From positions 1-64,000 of the forward strand of contig NZ_JAIUGX010000013.1 in assembly GCF_020164785.1 (NCBI RefSeq): 64,000 bases of DNA, given 5' to 3'. Shown one piece after another: positions 26,402 to 33,685 of the stretch; within the stretch, counting starts at the first letter, position 1; every line of letters begins with the position of its first letter. A program made the translations under genes and the position numbers. The notes under the pieces are model-generated. The model saw only the letters and a program-made list of their open reading frames with translations, searched no databases and was not told where the DNA came from. The stretch is from Mesorhizobium sp. ES1-1 (GTDB lineage: Bacteria; Pseudomonadota; Alphaproteobacteria; Rhizobiales; Rhizobiaceae).

Positions 26402-26440
26402 TATGCGTCGTGACCTTGTGCCATAAGGCTTCACGTCTTC

Positions 26441-26460
26441 CATGTCGCGCCCATGTCGCG
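26441..26460. repeat. tandem CATGTCGCG repeat beside the attachment site
   Basis: CATGTCGCG occurs at 26441-26449 and 26452-26460, between the tRNA fragment and the end of the integrase gene. Short direct repeats here are typical integrase arm-binding sites; this role is inferred. Confidence 0.4.
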
Positions 26461-26461
26461 T

Positions 26462-27700
26462 CTAGCTGAGAAGCGAGCGCTCGGCCGCTGCCATTTCAGC
26501 CTCATCGTCGCCGCGCGGGAATAAGTGCCCGTATCGGTCTGACGTCAGGATGATCGACGAGTGGCCAAGCCGCTCCTGCACGACCTTGATGGGCAAGCCC
26601 AGCCCGCCATCGGCCGGCCGGTTGATGCACCAGCTTGCATAGAAATGCCGTAGGGCATGCAGGCCCGGATACTTGGCGGCGAGGATGGGTTCGCCCTTGT
26701 CGTTCACCTTGCCAGTGTCGATCGTGACGCCTGCCTTGACCTGGGCGGGCTGCAATCCCCGCCGCACGATATTGCCGACAGCTTCGACATTGCCTCGCAA
26801 GTTCGGGAACACCAGGTCCAGCGCCGTGATTGGCTCGCCAGCGACATCGACCTTGCCGGTATCTCGCCGCGGGCAGACCAGCTTCCATTCCCGCAAGGTA
26901 TTGACCACGATCGGTGGCAACGGCACCTCCCGCTCACCAGCTTCCGACTTCGGCGGGCCAATCTCGTTGAAGCGGTCGGCGCGCTGCCGAACGTGGACCG
27001 AGCGCCTGTCGAGATCCACGTCGACCCACCGCAGCCCGCGCAGTTCCGATGCCCGCAGTCCGGTGAAGATTGCCGTCAGCAAAAGCGGCCGCCAACGGCC
27101 CGCCAGCGCGCCGACGATCGCCTTGATCTCCTCGGGCGCCGGAATATCCGCGCCGACCGTCAAGCGGCCCCTGTGGCGCCGTTCCTGCCTACGCTCCCCG
27201 CCCTTGCTGCGCCGGGCCTTCATGTCCCGGGCAACGTTCCTGCCAACCAAGCCGCTTTCTTGCGCGTCGGCCAGGATCGAGCTTAACGCGACAAGCACCT
27301 TGCGGATCATCGATGCAGATCGTCCGGCCTCGCGAAGATCGGTTTCGAAAGACCTGATCCGCGCCACCGTGAGCGATGTTAGTTTTTCGGCCCCTATATA
27401 CGGATCGACATGCAGGGCCTTCAGCTGGCGGTACTGGACCAGGGTGCCGCGCTCAAGACCTTTGTCGGCGCAGTGCGTCAGCCATCCCTCAGCCGCCTTT
27501 GTAACCGTTGCGCTGGCGCTGTCGGCCACATGCACGCCCTCGCGGACCTCGACCTTGGCGGTTGCCGCGAACTGGTCAGCTTCCTTTTTCTTGGCGAACG
27601 TCTTCAGCCGGCGCGTGCCCTTGCCATCTACGTAGTCGACCACCCATGAGGTCTTGGCCTCACCCTTTGACGTCGTCCACGTTCGCTTCCGAATGCTCAC
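26462..27700 (-). CDS. int: tyrosine-type site-specific integrase
   Basis: A 412-residue recombinase. It has an N-terminal arm-binding and SAM-like domain (about 1-180) and a catalytic domain with the first Arg in TGLRASELRGLRW, HALRHFYASW (His-x-x-Arg), LGHSS and the nucleophilic Tyr in TSDRYGHLFP near the C-terminus. It inserts and excises the element at the tRNA-Arg gene whose 3' fragment lies 60 bases past its stop codon. Its ATG overlaps the stop of the upstream Arc-type gene by 4 bases, so integrase expression depends on that gene's promoter and repressor. Confidence 0.93.
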   Translation of the reverse strand: MSIRKRTWTTSKGEAKTSWVVDYVDGKGTRRLKTFAKKKEADQFAATAKVEVREGVHVADSASATVTKAAEGWLTHCADKGLERGTLVQYRQLKALHVDPYIGAEKLTSLTVARIRSFETDLREAGRSASMIRKVLVALSSILADAQESGLVGRNVARDMKARRSKGGERRQERRHRGRLTVGADIPAPEEIKAIVGALAGRWRPLLLTAIFTGLRASELRGLRWVDVDLDRRSVHVRQRADRFNEIGPPKSEAGEREVPLPPIVVNTLREWKLVCPRRDTGKVDVAGEPITALDLVFPNLRGNVEAVGNIVRRGLQPAQVKAGVTIDTGKVNDKGEPILAAKYPGLHALRHFYASWCINRPADGGLGLPIKVVQERLGHSSIILTSDRYGHLFPRGDDEAEMAAAERSLLS

Positions 27701-28257
27701 TTTTCGTCCTCGGATGGATGTTCGACGTCACTCGGTCCAGCATCGCCCCAGGATCGCGGCTCAGGAACGTCAGGTCCAACCCGGCCGTCAGGCCAGACGA
27801 ATTTTGAGGTTTTTCCGGTTAATTCGAGCGAACGAATTTCAACGTCATCGTATTCGACGCCATCGCCATCTTTGGCCAATTCTTCTTGGTGCCTCGTCCA
27901 CATGTCTTCGATCTCCTTCCGCGCGGCGGGGTCTACACCTTCCACGCTGCCGCTGTAGATGCCTTCGATCAGCGCCTCGATGCCGCTGGTCAGCTTGCCG
28001 ACGTTCTCATCAAATGGTCCGCCGGCGGCAATGATCTTGGCCATTTGCAGAAGGCCATGAACCGAGCCGCTTACTGTGACTGGCGCAGGAAATTCGCGCT
28101 CAAGAATGCGGATGATTTCCTCGTTCATCGATCGACCCTGGTATTCGGCGTAGGCCCGAACCCGGTCGCGAAGGCCCGGCGGGAACCTCAGCAGAAACTG
28201 ATCCGACTTTGTACGGTTCTCAGCCAAAATCCACTCTCCGTTGTGAATCATATCCAT
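27697..28257 (-). CDS. Arc-family ribbon-helix-helix regulator
   Basis: A 186-residue protein. The N-terminal part (KSDQFLLRFPPGLRDRVR, then GRSMNEEIIRILERE) is an Arc-type ribbon-helix-helix DNA-binding domain; the longer C-terminal part is acidic and probably disordered at the end. The ATG at 28257 has AGAGGG 9 bases upstream; a TTG at 28227 with GGAGAG is an alternative start. The gene is co-transcribed with the integrase and divergent from the AlpA-like gene. A palindrome overlaps its own start codon, so autorepression and control of the lysogenic state of the element are likely. Confidence 0.82.
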   Translation of the reverse strand: MDMIHNGEWILAENRTKSDQFLLRFPPGLRDRVRAYAEYQGRSMNEEIIRILEREFPAPVTVSGSVHGLLQMAKIIAAGGPFDENVGKLTSGIEALIEGIYSGSVEGVDPAARKEIEDMWTRHQEELAKDGDGVEYDDVEIRSLELTGKTSKFVWPDGRVGPDVPEPRSWGDAGPSDVEHPSEDEK

Positions 28258-28321
28258 TGGATATGACCCTCTTGACTGTCAATGATATCCATTGGATAAG
28301 ACCGATACAAATCCAATGGAT
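28248..28321. promoter_or_regulatory. three ATCCA-TGGAT operators in the divergent control region
   Basis: Copy 1, TCATATCCATTGGATATGA (28248-28266), is a 19-base palindrome. Copy 2 has the core TATCCATTGGATA (28286-28298). Copy 3 is ATCCAATGGAT (28311-28321). TTGACT (28273-28278) with GATAAG (28296-28301) at 17 bases is a plausible rightward promoter, with copy 2 running across its spacer and -10. Copy 1 covers the start of the Arc-type gene. This is a phage-like genetic switch; the repressor is most likely the Arc-family protein. Confidence 0.7.
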
Positions 28322-28338
28322 ATCACGGAGTTGATTTG

Positions 28339-28527
28339 ATGGAAGACGCTAAATCCCTCGATCTCATCTGGGGCATCGAAGACATCGGCAAGCTTATCGG
28401 CCGAAGCTATCAGCAGACCTATCATATGGTCAGGACGGGCAAGCTTCCGATGGTAAAGCGAATGGGCGATCGGTACGTCGCCAGCCGCGCCAGGCTTGTC
28501 GCTTTCTTCATGGAGGACGCGGCCTGA
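28339..28527 (+). CDS. AlpA/excisionase-like helix-turn-helix protein
   Basis: A 62-residue protein made almost only of a winged helix-turn-helix (WGIEDIGKLIGRSYQQTYHMVRTGKLPMVKRMGDRYVASRARLVAFF), the form of AlpA-type regulators and excisionases of satellites and prophages. The ATG at 28339 follows CGGAG. It is the first gene of the rightward early operon, downstream of the triple operator, and its stop overlaps the next gene's start. It probably acts as excisionase or as activator of the integrase. Confidence 0.75.
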   Translation: MEDAKSLDLIWGIEDIGKLIGRSYQQTYHMVRTGKLPMVKRMGDRYVASRARLVAFFMEDAA

Positions 28528-28709
28528 TGCCGCCCCCCTCCCAATCTGACGCAACGGTCGCGAAAGCCGCCGCCTGGCTCGCGTCGACGACGCGGGCTGA
28601 GCGCGGCGGCGCTGCGATCCCCGAGCTGCAACGCCGCTTCGGCCTCAGCCTGAAGGCAGCAGTTGCGGTTGTTCGCGAGAATAACCTTCGATTGGCGAGG
28701 GCAACATGA
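28527..28709 (+). CDS. small helix-turn-helix-like hypothetical protein
   Basis: A 60-residue basic protein. The middle (GGAAIPELQRRFGLSLKAAVAVVRENN) resembles a helix-turn-helix of the kind seen in small phage regulators, but no family is certain. It overlaps the AlpA-like gene by 1 base and the following small gene by 4 bases, making it part of a tightly packed early operon. Confidence 0.6.
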   Translation: MPPPSQSDATVAKAAAWLASTTRAERGGAAIPELQRRFGLSLKAAVAVVRENNLRLARAT

Positions 28710-28843
28710 GCGATCCCGTACCACACAAGAGTAGGTCGGACCCTAAGGCGATGACCGAGGCATCCGAGACCGCGCGCAACCATCGTCGACCAGCGGTAGA
28801 AGTCGGCGCGCATTCGACACTCTGCGCGAGGGCCTTTCCATGA
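28706..28843 (+). CDS. very small hypothetical protein, 45 residues
   Basis: An ATG at 28706 opens a 45-codon frame (MSDPVPHKSRSDPKAMTEAS at the start). It is supported mainly by its ATGA overlaps with the genes before and after it, which continue the pattern of this operon. It is hydrophilic with no recognisable motif, and could alternatively be only a coupling leader for the next gene. Confidence 0.4.
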   Translation: MSDPVPHKSRSDPKAMTEASETARNHRRPAVEVGAHSTLCARAFP

Positions 28844-29115
28844 GCCGTCGAGATTGGGATCGCCAGCGCGACCGCTCGCGCGTCGCTCGCCAGGGCGCGG
28901 AGTCGATCGATGGTGATGGCGTTCGGTATGGCCCACCCAAAAAACAACCATCAAAAGGGTCACTCCGTGCCGAAGCCCAGGCAGCAGTAAGGGATGCTGG
29001 CTCAATCACTCGGTGCGTGACTTGTCGCTGCGGCCGGACGGCGAGCGTGACGATCCCCATCCATCAGCTCAAGTTACCAATGCGCTGCACCGCTTGCCAA
29101 AGGGTTATTCCGTGA
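28840..29115 (+). CDS. small protein with C-terminal zinc-ribbon-like motif
   Basis: A 91-residue basic protein. The C-terminus has CVTCRC, then about 20 residues later CTACQ, two Cys knuckles spaced as in a zinc ribbon. The N-terminal half is Arg/Asp/Ser-rich and likely disordered. It overlaps the upstream small gene (ATGA) and the Rep-like ATPase gene (GTGA), so it is probably made with the replication protein and may bind DNA at replication. Confidence 0.6.
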   Translation: MSRRDWDRQRDRSRVARQGAESIDGDGVRYGPPKKQPSKGSLRAEAQAAVRDAGSITRCVTCRCGRTASVTIPIHQLKLPMRCTACQRVIP

Positions 29116-30329
29116 GTGCAGTCCTCAGGACCATCGAAGAGATTGAAAATGATCTGATGACCGGGGCGCCCCGGCGACGATTCATTGTTCCGGGCGTCAT
29201 ACCTGCAGGACCGATTATCCTTTACGGAGGCAGCGGATCCGGAAAGACCGGCATTGCCATCCTGACCTCAGTAATTTTGGCTGCCGGCTTGGCCTGGGCC
29301 GGACGACCCGTTTCGAAGGGCGCCGTGCTGTTTGTCGGTGGCGAGGACTATTGGAACGTCGAGGCTCGACTTGTCGCTGCGGCGCGATTTTACGGTGTCG
29401 ACACGAAGGATCTTCCCCTGGCTGTCGTCGAACCAGCGGCGGGAGGCGTGACCGGGTCGGCATTTGAAGCGGAAACAATCCGACATGCCGAGGACCTGGT
29501 GAAGCTGACGGGCCAAGAATTGGCAATGGTTGTGGTTGACACCCTTGGCGCTTGTTTCGGAGATGAGTCCCAGGACGACGCGAGACCAGCGACGAAGGCC
29601 ATGGGCGTATTTGACCGCATTAGTCAGCGGTTCCAGTGCGCTGTCATAGCTGTCCATCACACGGGTAAATCCGGTGAAGGCATGCGGGGCTCTCAGGTGT
29701 TCTTCGATAGAGCCGACGCAGTTATCCACGCCGAGGCTATTGGAGGGTCGACCAAACTCACAGTGAAGAAGATCAAGAATGCTCCGGGTCGGCCACAGTT
29801 TATTTTCGACATCGGGTCATATGATTTGGGGATCTGTGACGAAACCATCTCGATGCAGATTGTCACGAATTTGCGGGCGATCGGGCCGGCCATAGCCGGC
29901 CCCGCCGTTACACTGGAGCCAAAACGGAAGCGGAAAGATCACGAGCACGCCTACGATGTGCTTTGTCAGATTTCGTCGTCAGCGTCGGTTCTGATCGACA
30001 CATGGAAGGATGCACTTTTCCGAGAGTGGATGGACAAGTCTGCATCAGCGAAGACGACTGCCTTTTCGAGTGCAAGAGTGAAGCTCTCAAGACTCGGAAA
30101 GATCAAGGAAAAAGGAAAATTTGTCAGCGTTCTTGTCAGCGAAAATTCAGCTGAAAACTTGCTGACGACACCAGCGTCTAATGCCGATTTGTCAGCGTCA
30201 GCGTCAGCGCCCCCCTCTCTTAAAGAGGGGGCGACTCTGACAAAGCAGCCGCCGTCCATCGAGATGACCGAAAGAGTAGGGATTCCGAGGAAGTCGATTC
30301 GTCCGGTCCGCACCGGAACAGGGGGCTGA
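29112..30329 (+). CDS. Rep-like AAA ATPase (RepA/RecA-fold helicase family)
   Basis: A 405-residue protein starting with GTG at 29112, overlapping the previous stop. The Walker A motif GGSGSGKT lies at residues 39-46, Walker B in AMVVVDTLGA and a sensor-like VIAVHHTGKSGEG follows; this is the AAA_25/RepA hexameric helicase pattern found in plasmid and satellite replication proteins. The C-terminal ~130 residues contain a winged-helix-like part (FREWMDKSASAKTTAFSSARVKLSRLGKIKEKGKF) and then a low-complexity tail encoded by iteron-like repeats. It probably drives autonomous replication of the excised element. Confidence 0.75.
   Translation: MSAVLRTIEEIENDLMTGAPRRRFIVPGVIPAGPIILYGGSGSGKTGIAILTSVILAAGLAWAGRPVSKGAVLFVGGEDYWNVEARLVAAARFYGVDTKDLPLAVVEPAAGGVTGSAFEAETIRHAEDLVKLTGQELAMVVVDTLGACFGDESQDDARPATKAMGVFDRISQRFQCAVIAVHHTGKSGEGMRGSQVFFDRADAVIHAEAIGGSTKLTVKKIKNAPGRPQFIFDIGSYDLGICDETISMQIVTNLRAIGPAIAGPAVTLEPKRKRKDHEHAYDVLCQISSSASVLIDTWKDALFREWMDKSASAKTTAFSSARVKLSRLGKIKEKGKFVSVLVSENSAENLLTTPASNADLSASASAPPSLKEGATLTKQPPSIEMTERVGIPRKSIRPVRTGTGG
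30122..30233. repeat. iteron-like TGTCAGCG repeats and hairpin: candidate replication origin
   Basis: TGTCAGCG is found at 30122-30129, 30134-30141 and 30190-30197, the last followed at once by TCAGCG at 30198-30203 and 30204-30209; related GTCAGCGTC occurs near 29978. A GC-rich hairpin with an AT loop follows (CGCCCCCCTCT at 30208-30218 against AGAGGGGGCG at 30224-30233). Repeats inside or next to a rep gene are the usual form of satellite and plasmid origins. The origin role is inferred. Confidence 0.45.
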
Positions 30330-30330
30330 G

Positions 30331-30693
30331 ATGGAACGGCAACTCGATCTCGATTTTGACGCAGTGCCGGGTGTCCTTCGGTTTCCCGGACATCGATCGC
30401 GCCCAACGGGCGCGCGGTCGCGGATAGTAGACGGGGGAGCCATCATCCCGTTTCCGCCGGAGAGCAGAACGGCGCTTGTTCGATCGGTTGCGTGGGAACT
30501 GGACAGGATGGGAACGGAGGAAGCTGAGCAGTTCTGGGATCGAACGATCTCGCTGCTCCACCAGGAACTTATGGGACAGCCGGTTGATGCGGCCCTGCGT
30601 CATCTCAAATCGTTTCGGGCAGCAGTTCAAGCGGAACTCGACGGGTTAGGGGCCGGTCCGCAGAGCGGCCGGCCGACCGGGGGGGCGGCGTGA
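30331..30693 (+). CDS. DUF6074-like hypothetical protein
   Basis: A 120-residue protein with the feature DGGAIIPFPPESRTALVRSVAWELDRMG followed by EEAEQFWDRTISLLHQEL and FRAAVQAEL, a pattern I associate with DUF6074 proteins of Rhizobiales islands and prophages. It starts one base after the Rep-like gene's stop, in the same direction, so it is part of the early operon. Its function is unknown. The C-terminus is Gly-rich and its stop overlaps the next GTG. Confidence 0.6.
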   Translation: MERQLDLDFDAVPGVLRFPGHRSRPTGARSRIVDGGAIIPFPPESRTALVRSVAWELDRMGTEEAEQFWDRTISLLHQELMGQPVDAALRHLKSFRAAVQAELDGLGAGPQSGRPTGGAA

Positions 30694-31232
30694 CGCTAGA
30701 CGAACAGATAGCCGAGCTGCGGCGCCTTAATTACGAGTTGGTTGCTCTGATAGACTGCCGCCGACGCGAACTCGATCTGCACGCCGACCACCTCGCAGGC
30801 TACATTCAGGAGCGCGAAGCTTTCCACATTGTGCACCCAGGCGAGGCGCTACCGGCGGTGCTACGATACCAGATCGAAGCGGCCAACAATGGCGTTGAGG
30901 CAGCCAAGGAGGACATCGCCGAATGGCAGACGGGGCTTGCCGAGCAGCGCGCGGCCCTTGCGGCCGCCGTGGGCGAGCCCTTGGAGGTGTTTGCCTCGCA
31001 CACGTTCAGCTTCATCGACCAGGATGGCGCCGAGCGCTTGTGCCGCCGCAACGAAGTGCACCGCGTGCCTCCGCCGGCGGCAGCGCTGGCGATCGACGCC
31101 AGTGTGGCCATGCGTGCAGACAGCCTCGCAGGGCGTCGTGCGCGCGAAGTAGCGACCGGCGGGATGAAGGGGCCCGAAGCGAAGCCGGTCCGGCTGGGGG
31201 ATCCGGTCGGATACGGGTTTCCTGCGGACTGA
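30690..31232 (+). CDS. coiled-coil hypothetical protein
   Basis: A 180-residue protein starting at a GTG that overlaps the upstream stop. Residues 1-95 are mostly helical with heptad character (DEQIAELRRLNYELVALIDCRRRELDLHADHL), suggesting a coiled coil; the C-terminal half is less regular, with a conserved-looking RRNEVHRVPPP. No family is recognised. It ends the rightward early operon. Confidence 0.6.
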   Translation: MTLDEQIAELRRLNYELVALIDCRRRELDLHADHLAGYIQEREAFHIVHPGEALPAVLRYQIEAANNGVEAAKEDIAEWQTGLAEQRAALAAAVGEPLEVFASHTFSFIDQDGAERLCRRNEVHRVPPPAAALAIDASVAMRADSLAGRRAREVATGGMKGPEAKPVRLGDPVGYGFPAD

Positions 31233-31276
31233 TCTCATGCGCACCTTGGATGAGGGTCAATCCTCGTGCGGCCCCT

Positions 31277-31453
31277 CTATTTCTTTTTCGTAGGCTTTGG
31301 AGTTGGACGCTTATCGGGCCGAGACTGGTCCGACTTATTGGCCTTCCCGTCCCCGACGTTTCCTTGCTTCTGCGTGCCAGGAGAAGGGCCATCGCTTTTT
31401 TTGCCGGTTTCTGTTTTCCTCGGCTGCAAATAGACTTCATGGTGCGTATGCAT
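31277..31453 (-). CDS. possible small lysine-rich protein
   Basis: A 58-codon frame from the ATG at 31453, preceded by a good GAGAGGGGAAG, encodes a Lys/Pro/Gly-rich tail (PDKRPTPKPTKKK). It starts head to head with the membrane protein gene at 31452, the two starts overlapping. The ribosome site and lack of any competing gene are the support; low complexity makes it uncertain. Confidence 0.3.
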   Translation of the reverse strand: MHTHHEVYLQPRKTETGKKSDGPSPGTQKQGNVGDGKANKSDQSRPDKRPTPKPTKKK

Positions 31454-31988
31454 GGATGAACTTCCCCTCTCGCAAAAACTGCAAACAGCGAACGAGAACA
31501 ACCTAAAGGAAATTCTGCGTCAAGCTGAAGCATATCTCGATGCACAGTTGTCATCGGCTATTGCTGCAGACCAGCGGGCATACACATTCGCCGGACTGGC
31601 TTCGGCCGCTGCGGTCGTCCTGATCGGTGGAGCATACAGTCTCGCTACGATGAAGCCGCCAACCGCGTCCATGGCCTTGGTAGCGTCGGCCGTCGCCGCG
31701 GTGCTTATCGGTGCCGCTTGGTGGGCCGTCGATTCCGCCCGCTCCGTCGACTTTGGTTTTCCGGGCAGTCAGCCCGAAAACTGGGTTGAGGACGTGTCAG
31801 GCAAGAAGCGTTGGGAGACGTCGCTCGCGGAGCAATGCCATCACTACGACGATTTGATCGTCAAAAACCGAGCGACAATGGAGTTGAACAGCCTTTTGTT
31901 CAATCGAGCGACCGAAGCTGCGCTCAAGGGCCTATTTCTGGGAGGAGTGGCTTTCGTCGGCTGGCTCCTGAACTTAATCTATCCCTGA
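31452..31988 (+). CDS. hypothetical membrane protein with three membrane segments
   Basis: A 178-residue protein with a soluble helical N-terminus (about 1-40), two hydrophobic segments (about 46-66 and 73-95), a soluble loop with PGSQPENWVEDVSGKKRWETSLAEQCHHYDD, and a last segment near the C-terminus (GLFLGGVAFVGWLLNLI). The layout recalls small SLATT-like membrane effectors of nucleotide-signalling defence systems, but there is no diagnostic motif and no sensor gene adjacent. A prophage or island membrane protein of unknown role is the safe reading. Confidence 0.6.
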   Translation: MDELPLSQKLQTANENNLKEILRQAEAYLDAQLSSAIAADQRAYTFAGLASAAAVVLIGGAYSLATMKPPTASMALVASAVAAVLIGAAWWAVDSARSVDFGFPGSQPENWVEDVSGKKRWETSLAEQCHHYDDLIVKNRATMELNSLLFNRATEAALKGLFLGGVAFVGWLLNLIYP

Positions 31989-32022
31989 TAGGCTTCGCGG
32001 CGTTTTGCAGCCAGCTTGAGCA

Positions 32023-32379
32023 CTATCTGCGCGACCTTCGCCAACCAGCGTTTCGCGCCTCGGTTTCCGAACAGAACCACCGTTCGCCGAACTCTGGACG
32101 GATGTTGGTCTCGGAGTAATGCTCCTGGCCGGGCACATGATAGATGTGCTCGCCCGTGTTGATCGAGATGTTGCCCTTGATATTGCAGCCGGAGCTCGGT
32201 AGCGCGGCCATGAACGACGCGGCCGATAGATCGGTAGCGTAATAGCCGGTGCCGGCTGCGCCGGCGAGCAACAGCGCAATGGGGAGGGCGAGCGGCGACA
32301 CCCGCGACTTCGCCGTCCGATACTGTTGGGTCCGGGCAATCACCAATGCAAACCCCCCTGGAACACGCCTTGCTGCCAC
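32023..32379 (-). CDS. secreted or membrane-anchored nuclease-like protein (ExoI-type)
   Basis: A 118-residue protein with an N-terminal hydrophobic segment (about 28-48) and a C-terminal module ISINTGEHIYHVPGQEHYSETNI followed by WFCSETEARNAGWRRSRR. This module is typical of the small thermonuclease-like proteins annotated in rhizobia next to succinoglycan genes (ExoI-like) and in many islands. The function has not been settled. It is flanked by convergent and co-directional accessory genes. Confidence 0.7.
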   Translation of the reverse strand: MAARRVPGGFALVIARTQQYRTAKSRVSPLALPIALLLAGAAGTGYYATDLSAASFMAALPSSGCNIKGNISINTGEHIYHVPGQEHYSETNIRPEFGERWFCSETEARNAGWRRSRR

Positions 32380-32481
32380 AGCCTCCCTTTCAGGCAGGTC
32401 AATGCGCGCGGCGCAATTTTATCGATCGCCGATCGGGCGGCGATAGCGCTGGGCGGGAAGCTTAGGATTGAATGGGAGTGA

Positions 32482-33312
32482 CTAGCTTCTGTAGGGCACC
32501 GCTGATGGTTCCACCTGCACTTCTTCGTAGCCTTTTGCCTCCAGGAAGAGTTGCACGCTGCGCATCGTGAGTTCCTGGTTTTTGCCAGGACCTACCGTCA
32601 CTCTTTTAATTGGCAACTTCTTCCCAGTGGGAGCTGTAACTTCAAGATAGGGCACCAGGACCCCGTCAGCGTCTCTGAATTTTACCCGCTCAAAATCGTT
32701 TTCTTTTTGAATGACGAAACGCCACTCGTTCTCCTCACTAAATCCATCGTCTTTGAATCGTGGGACCAATTTTGGAAGTCTTTTCCTCAGCTCGGTGCGA
32801 ATCTTATCGACCTCTTTTTCTCTGAGAAGATCCGCCAAACCCGAGAACGTAACAATGCTCCTGCGCATGCGCTCAACGGTGCGCTCCTTGTCGTAAATTA
32901 CTTCCATCGCCATCCCCCCGTGAGAACGGAACAAGGAATGCAAATTCGCTCCTGCAAAGGTGACGCTCACGCCCTGAACGCGTCCCCCGTATCCTCGCCA
33001 CTGGCTTAGGAGATCATGCGACTTGCAGAAGCAGGTTGCGTAGGTATCGGGAAGCTTTGTCGCTTTCAGATCGACGATAACCTCGTCAATGATCTGTGAA
33101 AAAACGTTCTTTTTTTGAAGCGTAGCAAGGTCCCGGAGCACCTTCTCGGCCGCCGCGATCCCGTGCTGCAATTCTCGTCGATCGTTGAGGAACGCAACAT
33201 TTGAAGCCCACAGACACCTGCGCTCGACGATACCCATAAGGCCGCTGAGCGTTGTGAAATGCGTCAACTCGCTAGGCACTTTAATGGTGACAAGAATTCG
33301 CTTGGTGGTCAT
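32482..33312 (-). CDS. DUF2971 domain protein
   Basis: A 276-residue soluble protein with DUF2971 features: FTTLSGLMGIVERRCLWASNVAFLNDRREL near the N-terminus, YATCFCKSHDLLSQWRGYGG in the middle and FSEENEWRFVI later. DUF2971 proteins are common in mobile elements and defence islands; their activity is unknown. Its ATG overlaps by 4 bases the stop of a small helix-turn-helix gene, so the two form an operon like regulator-toxin pairs. The role as toxin or defence effector is inferred from the arrangement only. Confidence 0.8.
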   Translation of the reverse strand: MTTKRILVTIKVPSELTHFTTLSGLMGIVERRCLWASNVAFLNDRRELQHGIAAAEKVLRDLATLQKKNVFSQIIDEVIVDLKATKLPDTYATCFCKSHDLLSQWRGYGGRVQGVSVTFAGANLHSLFRSHGGMAMEVIYDKERTVERMRRSIVTFSGLADLLREKEVDKIRTELRKRLPKLVPRFKDDGFSEENEWRFVIQKENDFERVKFRDADGVLVPYLEVTAPTGKKLPIKRVTVGPGKNQELTMRSVQLFLEAKGYEEVQVEPSAVPYRS

Positions 33313-33569
33313 TTCGGTGACACCTTCTTCACCAGCCTCACGCCCGCACCACCGCCATTCTCCGGAATGAATTCAACGCCGGCCGCCTCGAGAGCGGCAG
33401 TGATGGCGCCGGCCGTCCCGACCCGCCCGCCCAGATCGCCATCGGCAGATTCAAGTCGCTTAATCGTCGGTTCGGACACTCCGGATTTTTCAGCGAGGTG
33501 CGACTGTGACCAAGCCAAGAGAGCACGAGCAGCCTTGATCTGACGTATTGATACTTTTGGTATTGACAA
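33309..33569 (-). CDS. XRE-family helix-turn-helix regulator
   Basis: The protein is a compact HTH_3 domain: QIKAARALLAWSQSHLAEKSGVSEPTIKRLESADG, then an ~35-residue C-terminal tail ending in VRLVKKVSPK. The start is uncertain: no ATG is in frame near the domain, and TTG at 33569 gives 86 residues, a normal length; longer versions are not convincing. It overlaps the DUF2971 gene by 4 bases and lies next to an inverted-repeat operator at 33546-33604, so it probably represses the pair. Confidence 0.75.
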   Translation of the reverse strand: MSIPKVSIRQIKAARALLAWSQSHLAEKSGVSEPTIKRLESADGDLGGRVGTAGAITAALEAAGVEFIPENGGGAGVRLVKKVSPK

Positions 33570-33604
33570 TTTTAAGCATCCAACCAATACTTTCCGTATC
33601 AATA
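33546..33604. promoter_or_regulatory. inverted-repeat operator of the HTH-DUF2971 operon
   Basis: TATTGATAC (33546-33554) and GTATCAATA (33596-33604) are perfect inverted copies, and GTATTG / CAATAC (near 33560-33590) forms a second dyad nested inside. The sites flank the start of the HTH gene, as expected for its own operator. Confidence 0.5.
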
Positions 33605-33685
33605 ACCGACCCGGAAGGGAATTACAATGCCAAGCGCTATAGCCCGGGCAGCCGCCGAAGCTTGCCCGAACAGAGGAGCACGCCC

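Noticed and set aside
26402..26461. Rest of a complete tRNA gene joined to the fragment
   Set aside because: Bases beyond 26401 do not complete the anticodon stem and no GATCCCG acceptor 5' strand is found, so the tRNA is truncated here.
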